Below, piece by piece: positions 14,971-21,456 of a stretch of DNA of 21,456 nucleotides; position 1 is the first letter of the stretch; the number at the start of each line of letters is the position of its first letter. The notes below the pieces were generated by a model. It searched no databases. It saw only the letters and a program-made list of their open reading frames with translations, and was not told the DNA's origin. Source of the DNA: an uncultured Collinsella sp. (GTDB taxonomy: Bacteria; Actinomycetota; Coriobacteriia; Coriobacteriales; Coriobacteriaceae); assembly GCA_958403395.1 (NCBI GenBank), contig CATXXF010000034.1:1-21456 (forward strand), in the 5' to 3' direction. Made by a program: the position numbers and the translations under genes.

Positions 14971-15027
14971 ATCTCAATCTGTAACAGGTAGCCGTCCAAA
15001 TCGGTTCCAGATGTTACAGATTGAGAT
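14971..15027. repeat. Long palindrome, copy 2 (16-bp perfect arms, 25-bp loop)
   Basis: ATCTCAATCTGTAACA (14971-14986) and TGTTACAGATTGAGAT (15012-15027) are exact inverses around a 25-bp spacer. The arms share ATCTGTAACA with copy 1. The spacer matches that of copy 1 at 15 of 25 positions when one is turned over, so the two are inverted relatives of one element. Confidence 0.85.
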
Positions 15028-15059
15028 GGATGAACGAACGGACAATCCCTATTTGCCTC

Positions 15060-15089
15060 TTGCGTAACTGTGCATAGTGTATATATACT
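15060..15089 (+). promoter_or_regulatory. Likely promoter of the GntR-ABC operon
   Basis: -35 TTGCGT (15060-15065) and -10 TATACT (15084-15089, 5/6 match) with an 18-bp spacer. Transcription would start near 15096, about 40 nt before the GTG start. The -10 lies inside the inverted repeat at 15077-15110. Confidence 0.5.
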
Positions 15090-15115
15090 GTGCTTACCGG
15101 TTATATACACGTGTA
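15077..15115. promoter_or_regulatory. Candidate GntR/YtrA-type operator
   Basis: GTGTATATA (15077-15085) and TATATACAC (15102-15110) are exact inverses around a 16-bp spacer. Smaller palindromes GTATATATAC (15079-15088) and TACACGTGTA (15106-15115) lie at each end. GT...AC dyads are typical of GntR regulators. The site covers the likely -10 and start, fitting self-repression by the GntR protein encoded just downstream. Confidence 0.55.
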
Positions 15116-15137
15116 GCCCAACAGCTAAGGAGCCGCT

Positions 15138-15518
15138 GTGGACATCATCCTATCCAATTCGAGCGACAAGCCCATCTACGAGCAAATAGCCTCGCAGGTC
15201 AAAGCTCAGATCCTTTCGGGCACACTCGCTGCGGGAGCCAAACTCCCCAGCATCCGTGCACTCGCGAGCGATCTTGGCGTGAGTGTCATCACCACCAAGC
15301 GCGCCTACGCCGACCTGGAGCAGCTCGGGTTTATCTGCACCGTGCAGGGCAAGGGCTGTTTTGTCGCCGAGGGCAACCAAGAACTCTTGCGTGAAAACCA
15401 GCTCTGCCATATCGAAGAGCTGCTTGCGAAAGCGGCAAGCCAAGCCGAAGCCTTGGGCGTCACGCGCGACAAGCTGCACGAAATGCTCGACCTGGTAGCC
15501 CCCGAAACCATGCAGTAG
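15138..15518 (+). CDS. GntR-family regulator, YtrA subfamily
   Basis: 126 residues. The N-terminal winged helix-turn-helix is clear: KPIYEQIASQVKAQILSGTL, LPSIRALASDLGVSVITTKR, then AYADLEQLGFICTVQGKGCFVA. Only a short helical tail follows (about 50 residues), which is the YtrA type rather than the larger FadR or HutC types. YtrA regulators normally repress the ABC transporter genes beside them, often in answer to cell-wall-active drugs. The start is GTG at 15138, fixed by TAAGGAG five bases upstream. It is the first gene of a three-gene operon (23 bp to the ATPase gene) and likely represses its own promoter. Confidence 0.93.
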   Translation: MDIILSNSSDKPIYEQIASQVKAQILSGTLAAGAKLPSIRALASDLGVSVITTKRAYADLEQLGFICTVQGKGCFVAEGNQELLRENQLCHIEELLAKAASQAEALGVTRDKLHEMLDLVAPETMQ

Positions 15519-15541
15519 CCATCTGCAAGAAAGGCTATACC

Positions 15542-16423
15542 ATGCAAAACTTGCTAGAACTAAAAGGCATCTCACGCCGTATGAGCGACCGTTTTTCGCT
15601 GCGTGATGTCACGCTCGCTGTGGAGCCCGGCCAGATCGTTGGCTTTGTGGGCGCAAATGGCGCCGGCAAGACGACGACGATTCGAGCTGCTCTCGGGCTT
15701 ATAAAGCTCGATGCCGGCGAGGTGCACCTGTTTGGGCAGCGCTGTGGCGCCGACGCGCCCGATGAGTCGCAACGCCACCTGCGCTCCCGCATCGGCCTCG
15801 TGCTGGACACATGCCCCTTCCCCTCCACGCTCAAGGTCGGCCAGATCGAGGCGCTCGTAGGTCCGGCATACCCCACGTGGGACCGCGAAACGTTCGCCGG
15901 ATTCATCAAACGATTTGGCCTCGATCCCAAGGCAAAGGTCAAGGACCTCTCCCGCGGCATGGGCATGAAACTGCAGCTTGCCTGTGCACTCAGCCACCAG
16001 GCCAAGCTGCTCGTTTTGGACGAAGCCACCGCGGGCCTCGATCCCATGGCACGCGAGGAACTGCTTGATGAGCTGCTTGCCTTTGTCGCCGACGGCCAGC
16101 GCAGCGTGCTGCTCTCGAGCCACATTACGTCTGATCTCGATCGTGCTGCCGACCGCGTCATCTGCATCGATAACGGCTCGATTGTGTTTGACCTGCCGCG
16201 CGAGGACATTACCGACCGCGCCGGCATCGCCCACTGCACCCAAGCGCAGGCCGCCGAGCTTATGGCTTGCGTCGAAGGCGCCCGTGCCGTCCAGCACGCC
16301 TATAGCGTGGACGTGCTCGTGCCCAACCGTCGCGAAACGCTCGAGGCCTTCCCCGAGATTCCCTGCGATCGGGCAACCATTGATGACTACCTGCGCCTCA
16401 TGCTGAAAGGGGCTTCGAAATGA
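15542..16423 (+). CDS. ABC transporter ATP-binding protein
   Basis: 293 residues. Walker A is GANGAGKT (37-44), the ABC signature is LSRGM (136-140), Walker B is LLVLDEATAGLD with D160 and E161, and the switch histidine is H194 in SSHIT. The last 80 residues form a small accessory domain of the kind seen in YtrB/BcrA-type ATPases. It is the motor of an ABC-2-type exporter with the permease encoded next. The ATG at 15542 has AAAGG upstream. Its stop overlaps the permease start (ATGA at 16420-16423), so the two are translated together. Substrate unknown; peptide-antibiotic or envelope-stress export is typical for YtrA-linked systems. Confidence 0.95.
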   Translation: MQNLLELKGISRRMSDRFSLRDVTLAVEPGQIVGFVGANGAGKTTTIRAALGLIKLDAGEVHLFGQRCGADAPDESQRHLRSRIGLVLDTCPFPSTLKVGQIEALVGPAYPTWDRETFAGFIKRFGLDPKAKVKDLSRGMGMKLQLACALSHQAKLLVLDEATAGLDPMAREELLDELLAFVADGQRSVLLSSHITSDLDRAADRVICIDNGSIVFDLPREDITDRAGIAHCTQAQAAELMACVEGARAVQHAYSVDVLVPNRRETLEAFPEIPCDRATIDDYLRLMLKGASK

Positions 16424-17118
16424 AACGCGCCTTTATGTCCGAGCTCGCCATCGTTCGCACGCTTATCCCGAGCATCGCGGGCGTCAGCCTGTTCATCTTC
16501 GTTGTGTTGACCCTCGCCAACGCGTCGGATGGCGATTCCGGCATGAGCGCTGGCGCCTGCGCGGTCAGTGCCATGTCGCCCATCATGGTCATGAGCTCGC
16601 TGGCCGGCTTCGACAATCAAAATGGCTGGGAGCGTTATCGGGCAACGCTGCCCTTCTCGCGCAAAGACATTATTTGCGCACGCTACCTGAGCGTTATTGT
16701 CTTCTCGGCTGTCATGGCGTGCGCCGCCGCGCTTCTGAGCATCGTCTCCATCCCGCTATTCAACAGCGTGGGCATCCCCTCGACGGGACAGACGGTCTTT
16801 GAGATCGCTATAGCCTCGGCAGCATCGATGCTCATCTCCCTCATGATGGTGTTTTTGGCACAGCCGCTGTTCTTCCGATTTGGACACATGGAGGCGCTGC
16901 GCCTATCCGTCGGCCTGTTTGCCCTGCTCTGGTGCCTTGCCATTGCCACGTTGAGCTCCTCCAACCCCATCAGCAACTGGCTCATGTCGATTGCCGGAGC
17001 GAATCCCGATCCCGCCGTCCTTGGCTGTCTGTGTGCAGGAATTGCAGTACTGGCGCTCGCACTATGTGCAATCAGCTGCACCGTCAGCACCAAGGTTTAT
17101 CGAGTACGCGACCTGTAG
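16420..17118 (+). CDS. ABC-2-type transporter permease
   Basis: 232 residues with six hydrophobic segments. The motif RYRATLPFSRKDIICARYL (about 69-87) is typical of the ABC2_membrane_5 family. A DNQNGWERY stretch precedes it, as in BcrB/YtrC-like permeases. It should pair with the ATPase encoded just upstream to form a full exporter in the cytoplasmic membrane. Only one permease gene is present, so a homodimer is expected. The start overlaps the ATPase stop by four bases. A T-tailed hairpin at 17140-17169 ends the operon. Confidence 0.9.
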   Translation: MKRAFMSELAIVRTLIPSIAGVSLFIFVVLTLANASDGDSGMSAGACAVSAMSPIMVMSSLAGFDNQNGWERYRATLPFSRKDIICARYLSVIVFSAVMACAAALLSIVSIPLFNSVGIPSTGQTVFEIAIASAASMLISLMMVFLAQPLFFRFGHMEALRLSVGLFALLWCLAIATLSSSNPISNWLMSIAGANPDPAVLGCLCAGIAVLALALCAISCTVSTKVYRVRDL

Positions 17119-17139
17119 GCAAGCGCGGTATCATTGGAC

Positions 17140-17169
17140 ATGCGCCATAGATCTGGCATGGTCTTTTTT
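17140..17169 (+). terminator. Terminator of the GntR-ABC operon
   Basis: ATGC-g-CCA (17140-17147) pairs with TGGCAT (17154-17159) around TAGATC with one bulged G. A GGTC and six T follow at once (17164-17169). It lies 22 bp after the permease stop and just before the ribosome site of the next gene. Confidence 0.65.
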
Positions 17170-17186
17170 GAGGAGGCGCTCAACCC

Positions 17187-18062
17187 GTGTCGTGGGTCGT
17201 CGCAGCATTTACGTCAGCATTCTTTGCCGGCATCACATCCATCTTGGCCAAATGCGGCATCAAGCAGACCGACTCCGATGTCGCGACGGCCATTCGCACC
17301 TGCGTGGTGCTCGTTTTCGCCTGGGCAATGGCGGGCATTTCTGGATCCATTGGAACCATTGGCAGCATCGAACCCAGATCCTGGCTCTTTCTCGTCCTCT
17401 CGGGACTCGCTACCGGCGCTTCGTGGATCTGTTACTTTAAGGCGTTGAGCATCGGAGACGTCAATAAGGTCGTACCGGTCGACAAGATGAGCACCGTGCT
17501 CGCCGCGCTGATCGCCATCGTGCTTTTTGGCGAGACGAGCAACCTTGCGGTTAAGCTCGTGGGAACCGCCGTCATTACCCTCGGCACGTTTTTAATGACC
17601 GAGAAGCAGCAATCCGCCGGACCCGAGCAGCAGCAAGACCGGACCTGGCTCGCTTACGCCCTCGGCGCCGCCATGTTCGCAGCACTCACCTCCGTCCTCG
17701 CTAAGATCGGCATCGAAGGCGTCGAGTCAAACCTGGCCACGGCAATCCGCACCTGCGTGGTACTGGTTATGGCATGGGCAATCGTGGCAGCTAAAGGCAA
17801 GATGGGCCAAGCCGTGCACGTAGACCGCTGCGAACTCGTATTTCTCGCGGCATCGGGCATTGCGACTGGCGCATCGTGGCTGCTATGCTACTACGCCATC
17901 GCCACAGGCCAGGTGAGCGTCGTGGTGCAGATCGACAAACTATCGATTGTCGTATCGGTACTATTTGCGCGCTTGGCATTCAACGAAAAACTCTCACGGC
18001 GCAGCGCCATCGGTCTCGCCCTAATCGTACTGGGCACCGCCGCGCTCGCAGTTTGGAAGTAG
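17187..18062 (+). CDS. EamA/DMT-family transporter (second of two), internally duplicated
   Basis: 291 residues with about ten hydrophobic segments. The two EamA repeats are unusually alike: AFFAGITSILAKCGIKQTDS with ATAIRTCVVLVFAWAMAG in the first half, and MFAALTSVLAKIGIEGVES with ATAIRTCVVLVMAWAIVA in the second. Both repeats also carry a GLATGASWICYFKAL / GIATGASWLLCYYAIA segment. The start is GTG at 17187 with GAGGAGG upstream. The GGAGG falls right after the T-run of the ABC operon terminator, so the gene may have no promoter of its own and depend on read-through, or use a promoter I cannot see. Substrate unknown. Confidence 0.9.
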   Translation: MSWVVAAFTSAFFAGITSILAKCGIKQTDSDVATAIRTCVVLVFAWAMAGISGSIGTIGSIEPRSWLFLVLSGLATGASWICYFKALSIGDVNKVVPVDKMSTVLAALIAIVLFGETSNLAVKLVGTAVITLGTFLMTEKQQSAGPEQQQDRTWLAYALGAAMFAALTSVLAKIGIEGVESNLATAIRTCVVLVMAWAIVAAKGKMGQAVHVDRCELVFLAASGIATGASWLLCYYAIATGQVSVVVQIDKLSIVVSVLFARLAFNEKLSRRSAIGLALIVLGTAALAVWK

Positions 18063-18077
18063 CGCGGCCAGCAGCCG

Positions 18078-18869
18078 CTACATCCTCACACCTGGCTTAG
18101 GATGCCTGTACTGACCGTGGGATGCTGTGCGCTTACCGTGCGAGATGGCAAATTTGGGACAACAGTGCAGGCAACGAAGGCAGGCTGCGCACTCCGGCTT
18201 TGTCCAGACGGGAAGGCCGTCTCGCATCTCAATCGCCGCCATGGGGCAGCGCTTAGCGCAGAGGCTACACCCGACGCAGCGGCTAGCATCGACGGCAAAC
18301 TTGCTCGTCTGCTGCATACGCGGCAGCCCAAACGCATGATACGCGCACGATGCAAACAGGGGCACGCGATGGCGCATCATGTTGCCCGTGCGCCGCTCCC
18401 GCACCGCCTCGATCACAGCATCAATCTGCGCCTCAGCAGCCCTATTGATACCCTCAACCTTTTGAGGGTCAGACAGGTCGAAAACAGGCGTCCAGGTATC
18501 AGGCATCTTGACGCTCATCGCCGCATCTAACTCGAGCCCACGCTCGTGCAGCAGATCGCGGGCAAACTTGGCCGATTGGCCGGTCGTCGAACCGTACGTC
18601 GAAACATAGAACGTATAGGGGCGCTCGCCGCCCTTTGCACCGGCAGCAATCGACAGGTCGGCAGTCTTCAAAAACTCGATCATCGGCGTCGGCAGACCCC
18701 AGGCATACACCGGAGCAACAAATCCCAGTTGACAGGGGCCTTCCGTCGCAACAAGGCGAAGGGCCTCGACATCAAAACGCTCAATCGACACAACCTTGTC
18801 GTCTGTCGCCGCTGCAATGCGACGCGCCACATGCTCGCTGTTCCCTGTCGCGCTAAAGTACAGGATCAT
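18078..18869 (-). CDS. EFR1-type flavodoxin-ferredoxin fusion protein
   Basis: 263 residues. The N-terminal flavodoxin-like domain starts ILYFSATGNSEHVAR, whose SATGNS (6-11) is the FMN phosphate loop. Two 4Fe-4S motifs follow: CVGCSLCAKRCP (198-209) and CAACLRCLHCCP (227-238). Together they make a 2x[4Fe-4S] ferredoxin. The layout matches 'EFR1 family ferrodoxin' proteins, thought to pass electrons between iron-sulfur clusters and flavin in anaerobes. The start at 18869 is judged from the flavodoxin motif; the open frame extends to 19160, but that part lies over the channel gene and is a shadow. It follows the ClC gene with a 35-bp gap and may be co-transcribed with it. Confidence 0.88.
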   Translation of the reverse strand: MILYFSATGNSEHVARRIAAATDDKVVSIERFDVEALRLVATEGPCQLGFVAPVYAWGLPTPMIEFLKTADLSIAAGAKGGERPYTFYVSTYGSTTGQSAKFARDLLHERGLELDAAMSVKMPDTWTPVFDLSDPQKVEGINRAAEAQIDAVIEAVRERRTGNMMRHRVPLFASCAYHAFGLPRMQQTSKFAVDASRCVGCSLCAKRCPMAAIEMRDGLPVWTKPECAACLRCLHCCPKFAISHGKRTASHGQYRHPKPGVRM

Positions 18870-18904
18870 CTCGTACCCCTGGAATTGACTCGTGAAAAAC
18901 CGTG

Positions 18905-20209
18905 CTACTTGCGCAGCGGCTTGGGCAGTGGGATACCGGCGGCAATGGCTGCGGCGATGATCATGCAGACAATGCCCTTGAGTGGGAAGCACATGAGCAG
19001 CAGGCCCACGACCATGACGGGCTGACGCATAACGGCGCCCATCGTCGAGGCCGTGCAAACGGCGACGCAAAAGACCGGATCGGCGCCGGTGAGGATAGCA
19101 AGGCCATAGCCCAGGCTTACGCCCGAGAAGATAACCGGGAAGAAATGGCCGCCGCGCCAACCAAGGTTGATGAGGGCGGGCGTCAGCATGGCCTTAACGA
19201 GACCGGTCGCGATAAGCACGCCGGCGGGAATGGTCAGATAGGTTTCCATGAGCACGTCGGCCTGCGTCTCGCCGGCAAACATGGTGTAGGGCAGGACCGT
19301 GCCGCAGATGGCGAGCGCCAGACCGGCCAGCATGGCTTTGACGACAGGGCGCGCCCCTATTGCATGAGCAAGCGCTTCGCTCGCGTGCTCAGAGACAAAG
19401 TACAGCCAGCCGCAGATTGTTCCGATCAGCGACAGAGGGATGAGCCAGGTAAGCTCCAGGTTGCCCACCACGGCAGCCTCGAACCTCGGCATACCCATGC
19501 CGCCGCCCATGAGCTGGCCGAGCAGCAGGTAGGTGCCCAGGCCGCCAGCAATCGCGATGCCGTAAACCACGGTCTTTTGCGCCTTAGGCAGCCTGATGGT
19601 GATCTCACCGGATTCGGAATCCTCGCCATCGCCGACACCCTGGCCGTCAGCACTTCCGGCAAGCGGCGCCACAAAGCCAAAGACGGGCGCGGTGAAGAGC
19701 GCCGTCAGGGCAGCCTGGATGCCCAGCAGCGTGAGCTCCCTAAACTCGGCGCCAAAGCGACGCATACGGTCGCCGACCCAGCTGCACAGACCTGCGATAA
19801 CGCCGGTCAGACCGGCCTCCGGTCCAATACTTCCACCAAACAGCAGCGGCAGCAATGCCGCGAGCGAAAGCTTGCCCAAGTTGTCGTACGGGTAGCGCCC
19901 GTCTTGCTTAACCTTTGCCATCACCTGGTTGAGGTCATCGGTCTTGATGCCCGTCATCTTTTCGTATAGACCGATTAACAGGCCGCCCAGCAGGCAGACA
20001 AAAAACGGGTACGGCAAAAAGCCAAACGGGCCACTGGCAAGCTCGGGCGAAGAGACACCAAGCGCGTGCGGAATCTCGGTCCATAGATAGTCGATACCGT
20101 GCTCCATCGCAAAAAAGAACAGCCAGACCGCGGCACCTGCGAACGCACCGGTCACGGCAACGCTAACTAAAAACAGCGCGCGGTTTGTGGGTTTGGCAAG
20201 GTTGTCCAT
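18905..20209 (-). CDS. ClC-family anion channel/transporter, divergent
   Basis: 434 residues with ten or more hydrophobic segments in the ClC order. The best family marks are GGSIGPEAGL (125-134), matching the GK/REGP region, and GGHFFP (353-358), matching GxFxP. It differs from classic ClC proteins. The outer gating glutamate position is I128, and the early GSGIP motif is not seen (MAKVKQDGRYP stands in its place). The final helix lacks an obvious Cl-coordinating tyrosine. Such GSxGPEAG proteins form a distinct, poorly studied branch. It may carry another ion, or Cl- with different gating. The ATG at 20209 has GGGAGGA upstream. A TACAAT at 20254-20249 may be its -10. Confidence 0.85.
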   Translation of the reverse strand: MDNLAKPTNRALFLVSVAVTGAFAGAAVWLFFFAMEHGIDYLWTEIPHALGVSSPELASGPFGFLPYPFFVCLLGGLLIGLYEKMTGIKTDDLNQVMAKVKQDGRYPYDNLGKLSLAALLPLLFGGSIGPEAGLTGVIAGLCSWVGDRMRRFGAEFRELTLLGIQAALTALFTAPVFGFVAPLAGSADGQGVGDGEDSESGEITIRLPKAQKTVVYGIAIAGGLGTYLLLGQLMGGGMGMPRFEAAVVGNLELTWLIPLSLIGTICGWLYFVSEHASEALAHAIGARPVVKAMLAGLALAICGTVLPYTMFAGETQADVLMETYLTIPAGVLIATGLVKAMLTPALINLGWRGGHFFPVIFSGVSLGYGLAILTGADPVFCVAVCTASTMGAVMRQPVMVVGLLLMCFPLKGIVCMIIAAAIAAGIPLPKPLRK

Positions 20210-20334
20210 CGGGTCCTCCCGCGGTCAAAGTCGACATAGATACGTTTTATTGTAGAGCGAGCGTTGCCCGAACGAGCCAACCATCTGCGCTGCAAACGGC
20301 ACCATTGGGAGCCATAGTGGGGCAGGCTCAAGAC

Positions 20335-20868
20335 TTATCCGTTGATAATCGAGGCAATCTCGCGCAAATCGTCGGCAAAGTAAATGCCTTGCTGGCGCCG
20401 TGGGCTCGATAAGCCCTTATCAATCATGTGCCCGAGCAGCGCCTTAAGGTCGTTGTAGTAACCGTCCAGGTTATACAGGATGCACGGCGCGCTCAAGTGC
20501 CCCAACGATACCGCGGACATGACCTCCGCAATCTCCTCGAGCGTGCCCGTGCCGCCCGGAAAGGCAATGAACGCATCACCGAGCTCGATCATCTTGGCTT
20601 TGCGCTCGGCCATATCACTCGTCACGATAAGGTCGTCGATTCCGTCGTGCTGAAACTCGGCCTCGATAAAAAAGCTCGGCTCAACACCCGTCACGCGTCC
20701 ACCCGCCTCGAGTACGCTATCGGCGAGCGCACCCATCAGCCCCGATTTGGACCCGCCGTATACCAGCGCGTGCCCGTTGGCGCCAATCCAGTTGCCCAGC
20801 TCCTGCACCGCGGGCAGAAACGCCGGATCATTGCCGGCACTGGCACCCAGATACACGGTGATATTCAT
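20335..20868 (-). CDS. LOG-family (nucleoside monophosphate phosphoribohydrolase) protein
   Basis: 177 residues, a typical size for the family. VYGGSKSGLMGALAD (37-50) and FPGGTGTLEE (103-112) are the defining GGxxxGxMG and PGGxGTxxE motifs; R89 of MAERK is also conserved. LOG proteins split ribose-5-phosphate from nucleoside monophosphates, including cytokinin ones; in bacteria the physiological role is mostly unknown. The ATG at 20868 has GGGGGA upstream. It lies 36 bp below the K+ channel gene on the same strand, so the two may be co-transcribed, though no functional link is evident. Confidence 0.92.
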   Translation of the reverse strand: MNITVYLGASAGNDPAFLPAVQELGNWIGANGHALVYGGSKSGLMGALADSVLEAGGRVTGVEPSFFIEAEFQHDGIDDLIVTSDMAERKAKMIELGDAFIAFPGGTGTLEEIAEVMSAVSLGHLSAPCILYNLDGYYNDLKALLGHMIDKGLSSPRRQQGIYFADDLREIASIING

Positions 20869-20904
20869 ATTTGGTCCCCCTTGTTGTGGCGCACGACGTT
20901 CGTC

Positions 20905-21330
20905 TTAGCGCTGGCGTCGACGATACTCGCGCACGCGACGCGAAAGATCGGCGAGCTCGTCACGATCGAGCTCTTCCAAATGCTCAAGATCGTCCATAAA
21001 GCGCGCCATGGTGTCCTTTTGGCGCAGTTTGACGAGCGTGTTGCAGTAGCTCACCGCCACGCCCGTGAGCATGGCGATGTAGAAGATGCTGATGACGCTT
21101 AGGATAACGGTAATGCCGCGGGCAACCGGCGTTTCGGCGGGGATATCGCCAAAGCCGATCGTCGAGACCGTCTCAAAGCTAAACCAAAGTCCATCGCCAA
21201 ACGTGAGGGTCGTGGGCTCGGACAGCCAGACAGCCGTCGAGCACAGCAGGTAAAAGATAAGAAACAGACCCGTGATGCGCGCAAAGCCGGCCTGTCGCAG
21301 TACGTCGGCAAGCGTCCTCAGCCTGTTCAT
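20905..21330 (-). CDS. Two-helix potassium channel
   Basis: 141 residues. Two hydrophobic segments (about 18-37 and 73-97) flank a pore loop with the selectivity filter TIGFGD (57-62), the bacterial variant of TVGYGD. The tail (about 100-141) is charged and helical (ARFMDDLEHLEELDRDELADLSRRV), likely a coiled coil for tetramer assembly. No voltage-sensor or RCK/NAD-binding domain is present, so it is a minimal channel of the Ion_trans_2 type. The ATG at 21330 has AGGGG about 7 nt upstream; the frame extends to 21408 without a ribosome site. A TTGACA upstream (21432-21427) may belong to its promoter. Confidence 0.9.
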   Translation of the reverse strand: MNRLRTLADVLRQAGFARITGLFLIFYLLCSTAVWLSEPTTLTFGDGLWFSFETVSTIGFGDIPAETPVARGITVILSVISIFYIAMLTGVAVSYCNTLVKLRQKDTMARFMDDLEHLEELDRDELADLSRRVREYRRRQR

Positions 21331-21403
21331 CGCGACCCCTTTTCCCAGACGTCCAATCTCGTTCGCTCGGTATTGTCCCACGCCTCCCCCGCAAACGAAA
21401 CTA

Positions 21404-21432
21404 GTCATTGGGTGTTCCTATAGTTTTGTCAA
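21404..21432 (-). promoter_or_regulatory. Possible promoter of the K+ channel gene
   Basis: A perfect -35 TTGACA (21432-21427) with a weak -10 AATGAC (21409-21404) at 17 bp, on the minus strand. The leader would be about 70 nt. The weak -10 makes this tentative. Confidence 0.35.
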
Positions 21433-21456
21433 CCGTCGGGGCTACTCCCGGTAGGG

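Noticed and set aside
14886..15027. CRISPR array
   Set aside because: Only two units, each an inverted repeat, with unlike outer arms and no direct repeat-spacer pattern. No cas gene is nearby.
18870..19160. N-terminal extension of the flavodoxin-ferredoxin frame
   Set aside because: The first residues are Arg/His-rich and overlap the ClC gene. The flavodoxin fold begins at the ATG at 18869 with SATGNS just inside.
18902..19969. 355-codon open frame on the plus strand
   Set aside because: It is antisense to the ClC gene, and the composition (many His, Gln, Arg, Asp) is that of a shadow.

Overview
The window reads as ordinary chromosome of a GC-rich anaerobic actinobacterium of the Coriobacteriia. 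Collinsella is my best guess, from the GC-rich coding style, clear AAGGAG-type ribosome sites and the gene mix. That assignment is inference; there is no rRNA in the window. I see no tRNA or rRNA gene, transposase, integrase, phage gene or CRISPR array. Nineteen complete protein genes of good to fair certainty, a few small or less certain ones, and one gene cut by the left edge account for nearly all of the sequence.

Layout. 1-1421 (-): an AAA ATPase whose end overlaps the start of a UvrA-type ABC ATPase that runs off the left edge. 1515-3518 (-): a translational GTPase of the Tet(M)-like ribosomal-protection family. 3773-4261 (-): a GNAT acetyltransferase, divergent from a small Cys/His-rich protein (4339-4635, +). 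4684-5388 (-): the rRNA methyltransferase RsmJ, then a tiny membrane peptide. 5824-6225 (+): a four-helix membrane protein. 6354-7169 (-): the rRNA methyltransferase RlmA. 7362-8744 (+): a MATE exporter. 8772-9638 (-) and 9797-10699 (+): a LysR regulator divergent from an EamA transporter. 10788-11513 (+): uracil-DNA glycosylase. 11564-12244 (-): a short-chain dehydrogenase. 12254-12976 (-): a VUT/YhhQ-type queuosine-precursor transporter. 13133-14746 (-): release factor RF3. 15138-17118 (+): a GntR(YtrA)-ABC ATPase-ABC permease operon. 17187-18062 (+): a second EamA transporter. 18078-20209 (-): a ClC-type channel followed by a flavodoxin/ferredoxin fusion. 20335-20868 (-): a LOG-family hydrolase. 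20905-21330 (-): a two-helix K+ channel.

Themes. Translation and RNA modification are well represented (RsmJ, RlmA, RF3, the Tet-like GTPase, and a likely queuosine-precursor importer). Small-molecule and ion transport is the other main theme (MATE, two EamA, ABC, ClC, K+ channel).

The most interesting material is between genes. There is a candidate preQ1-I-like riboswitch ahead of the VUT transporter. Two related long palindromes, each with a 25-bp loop, lie between prfC and the GntR operon. Three exact 10-bp tandem repeats make up the AAA ATPase promoter. A perfect 9-bp inverted repeat sits between the GNAT and small Cys-rich genes. A textbook LysR-type operator lies upstream of the first EamA gene. 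No gene set here forms an evident new defence or biosynthetic system; the coupled AAA ATPase/UvrA-like pair is the least explained.
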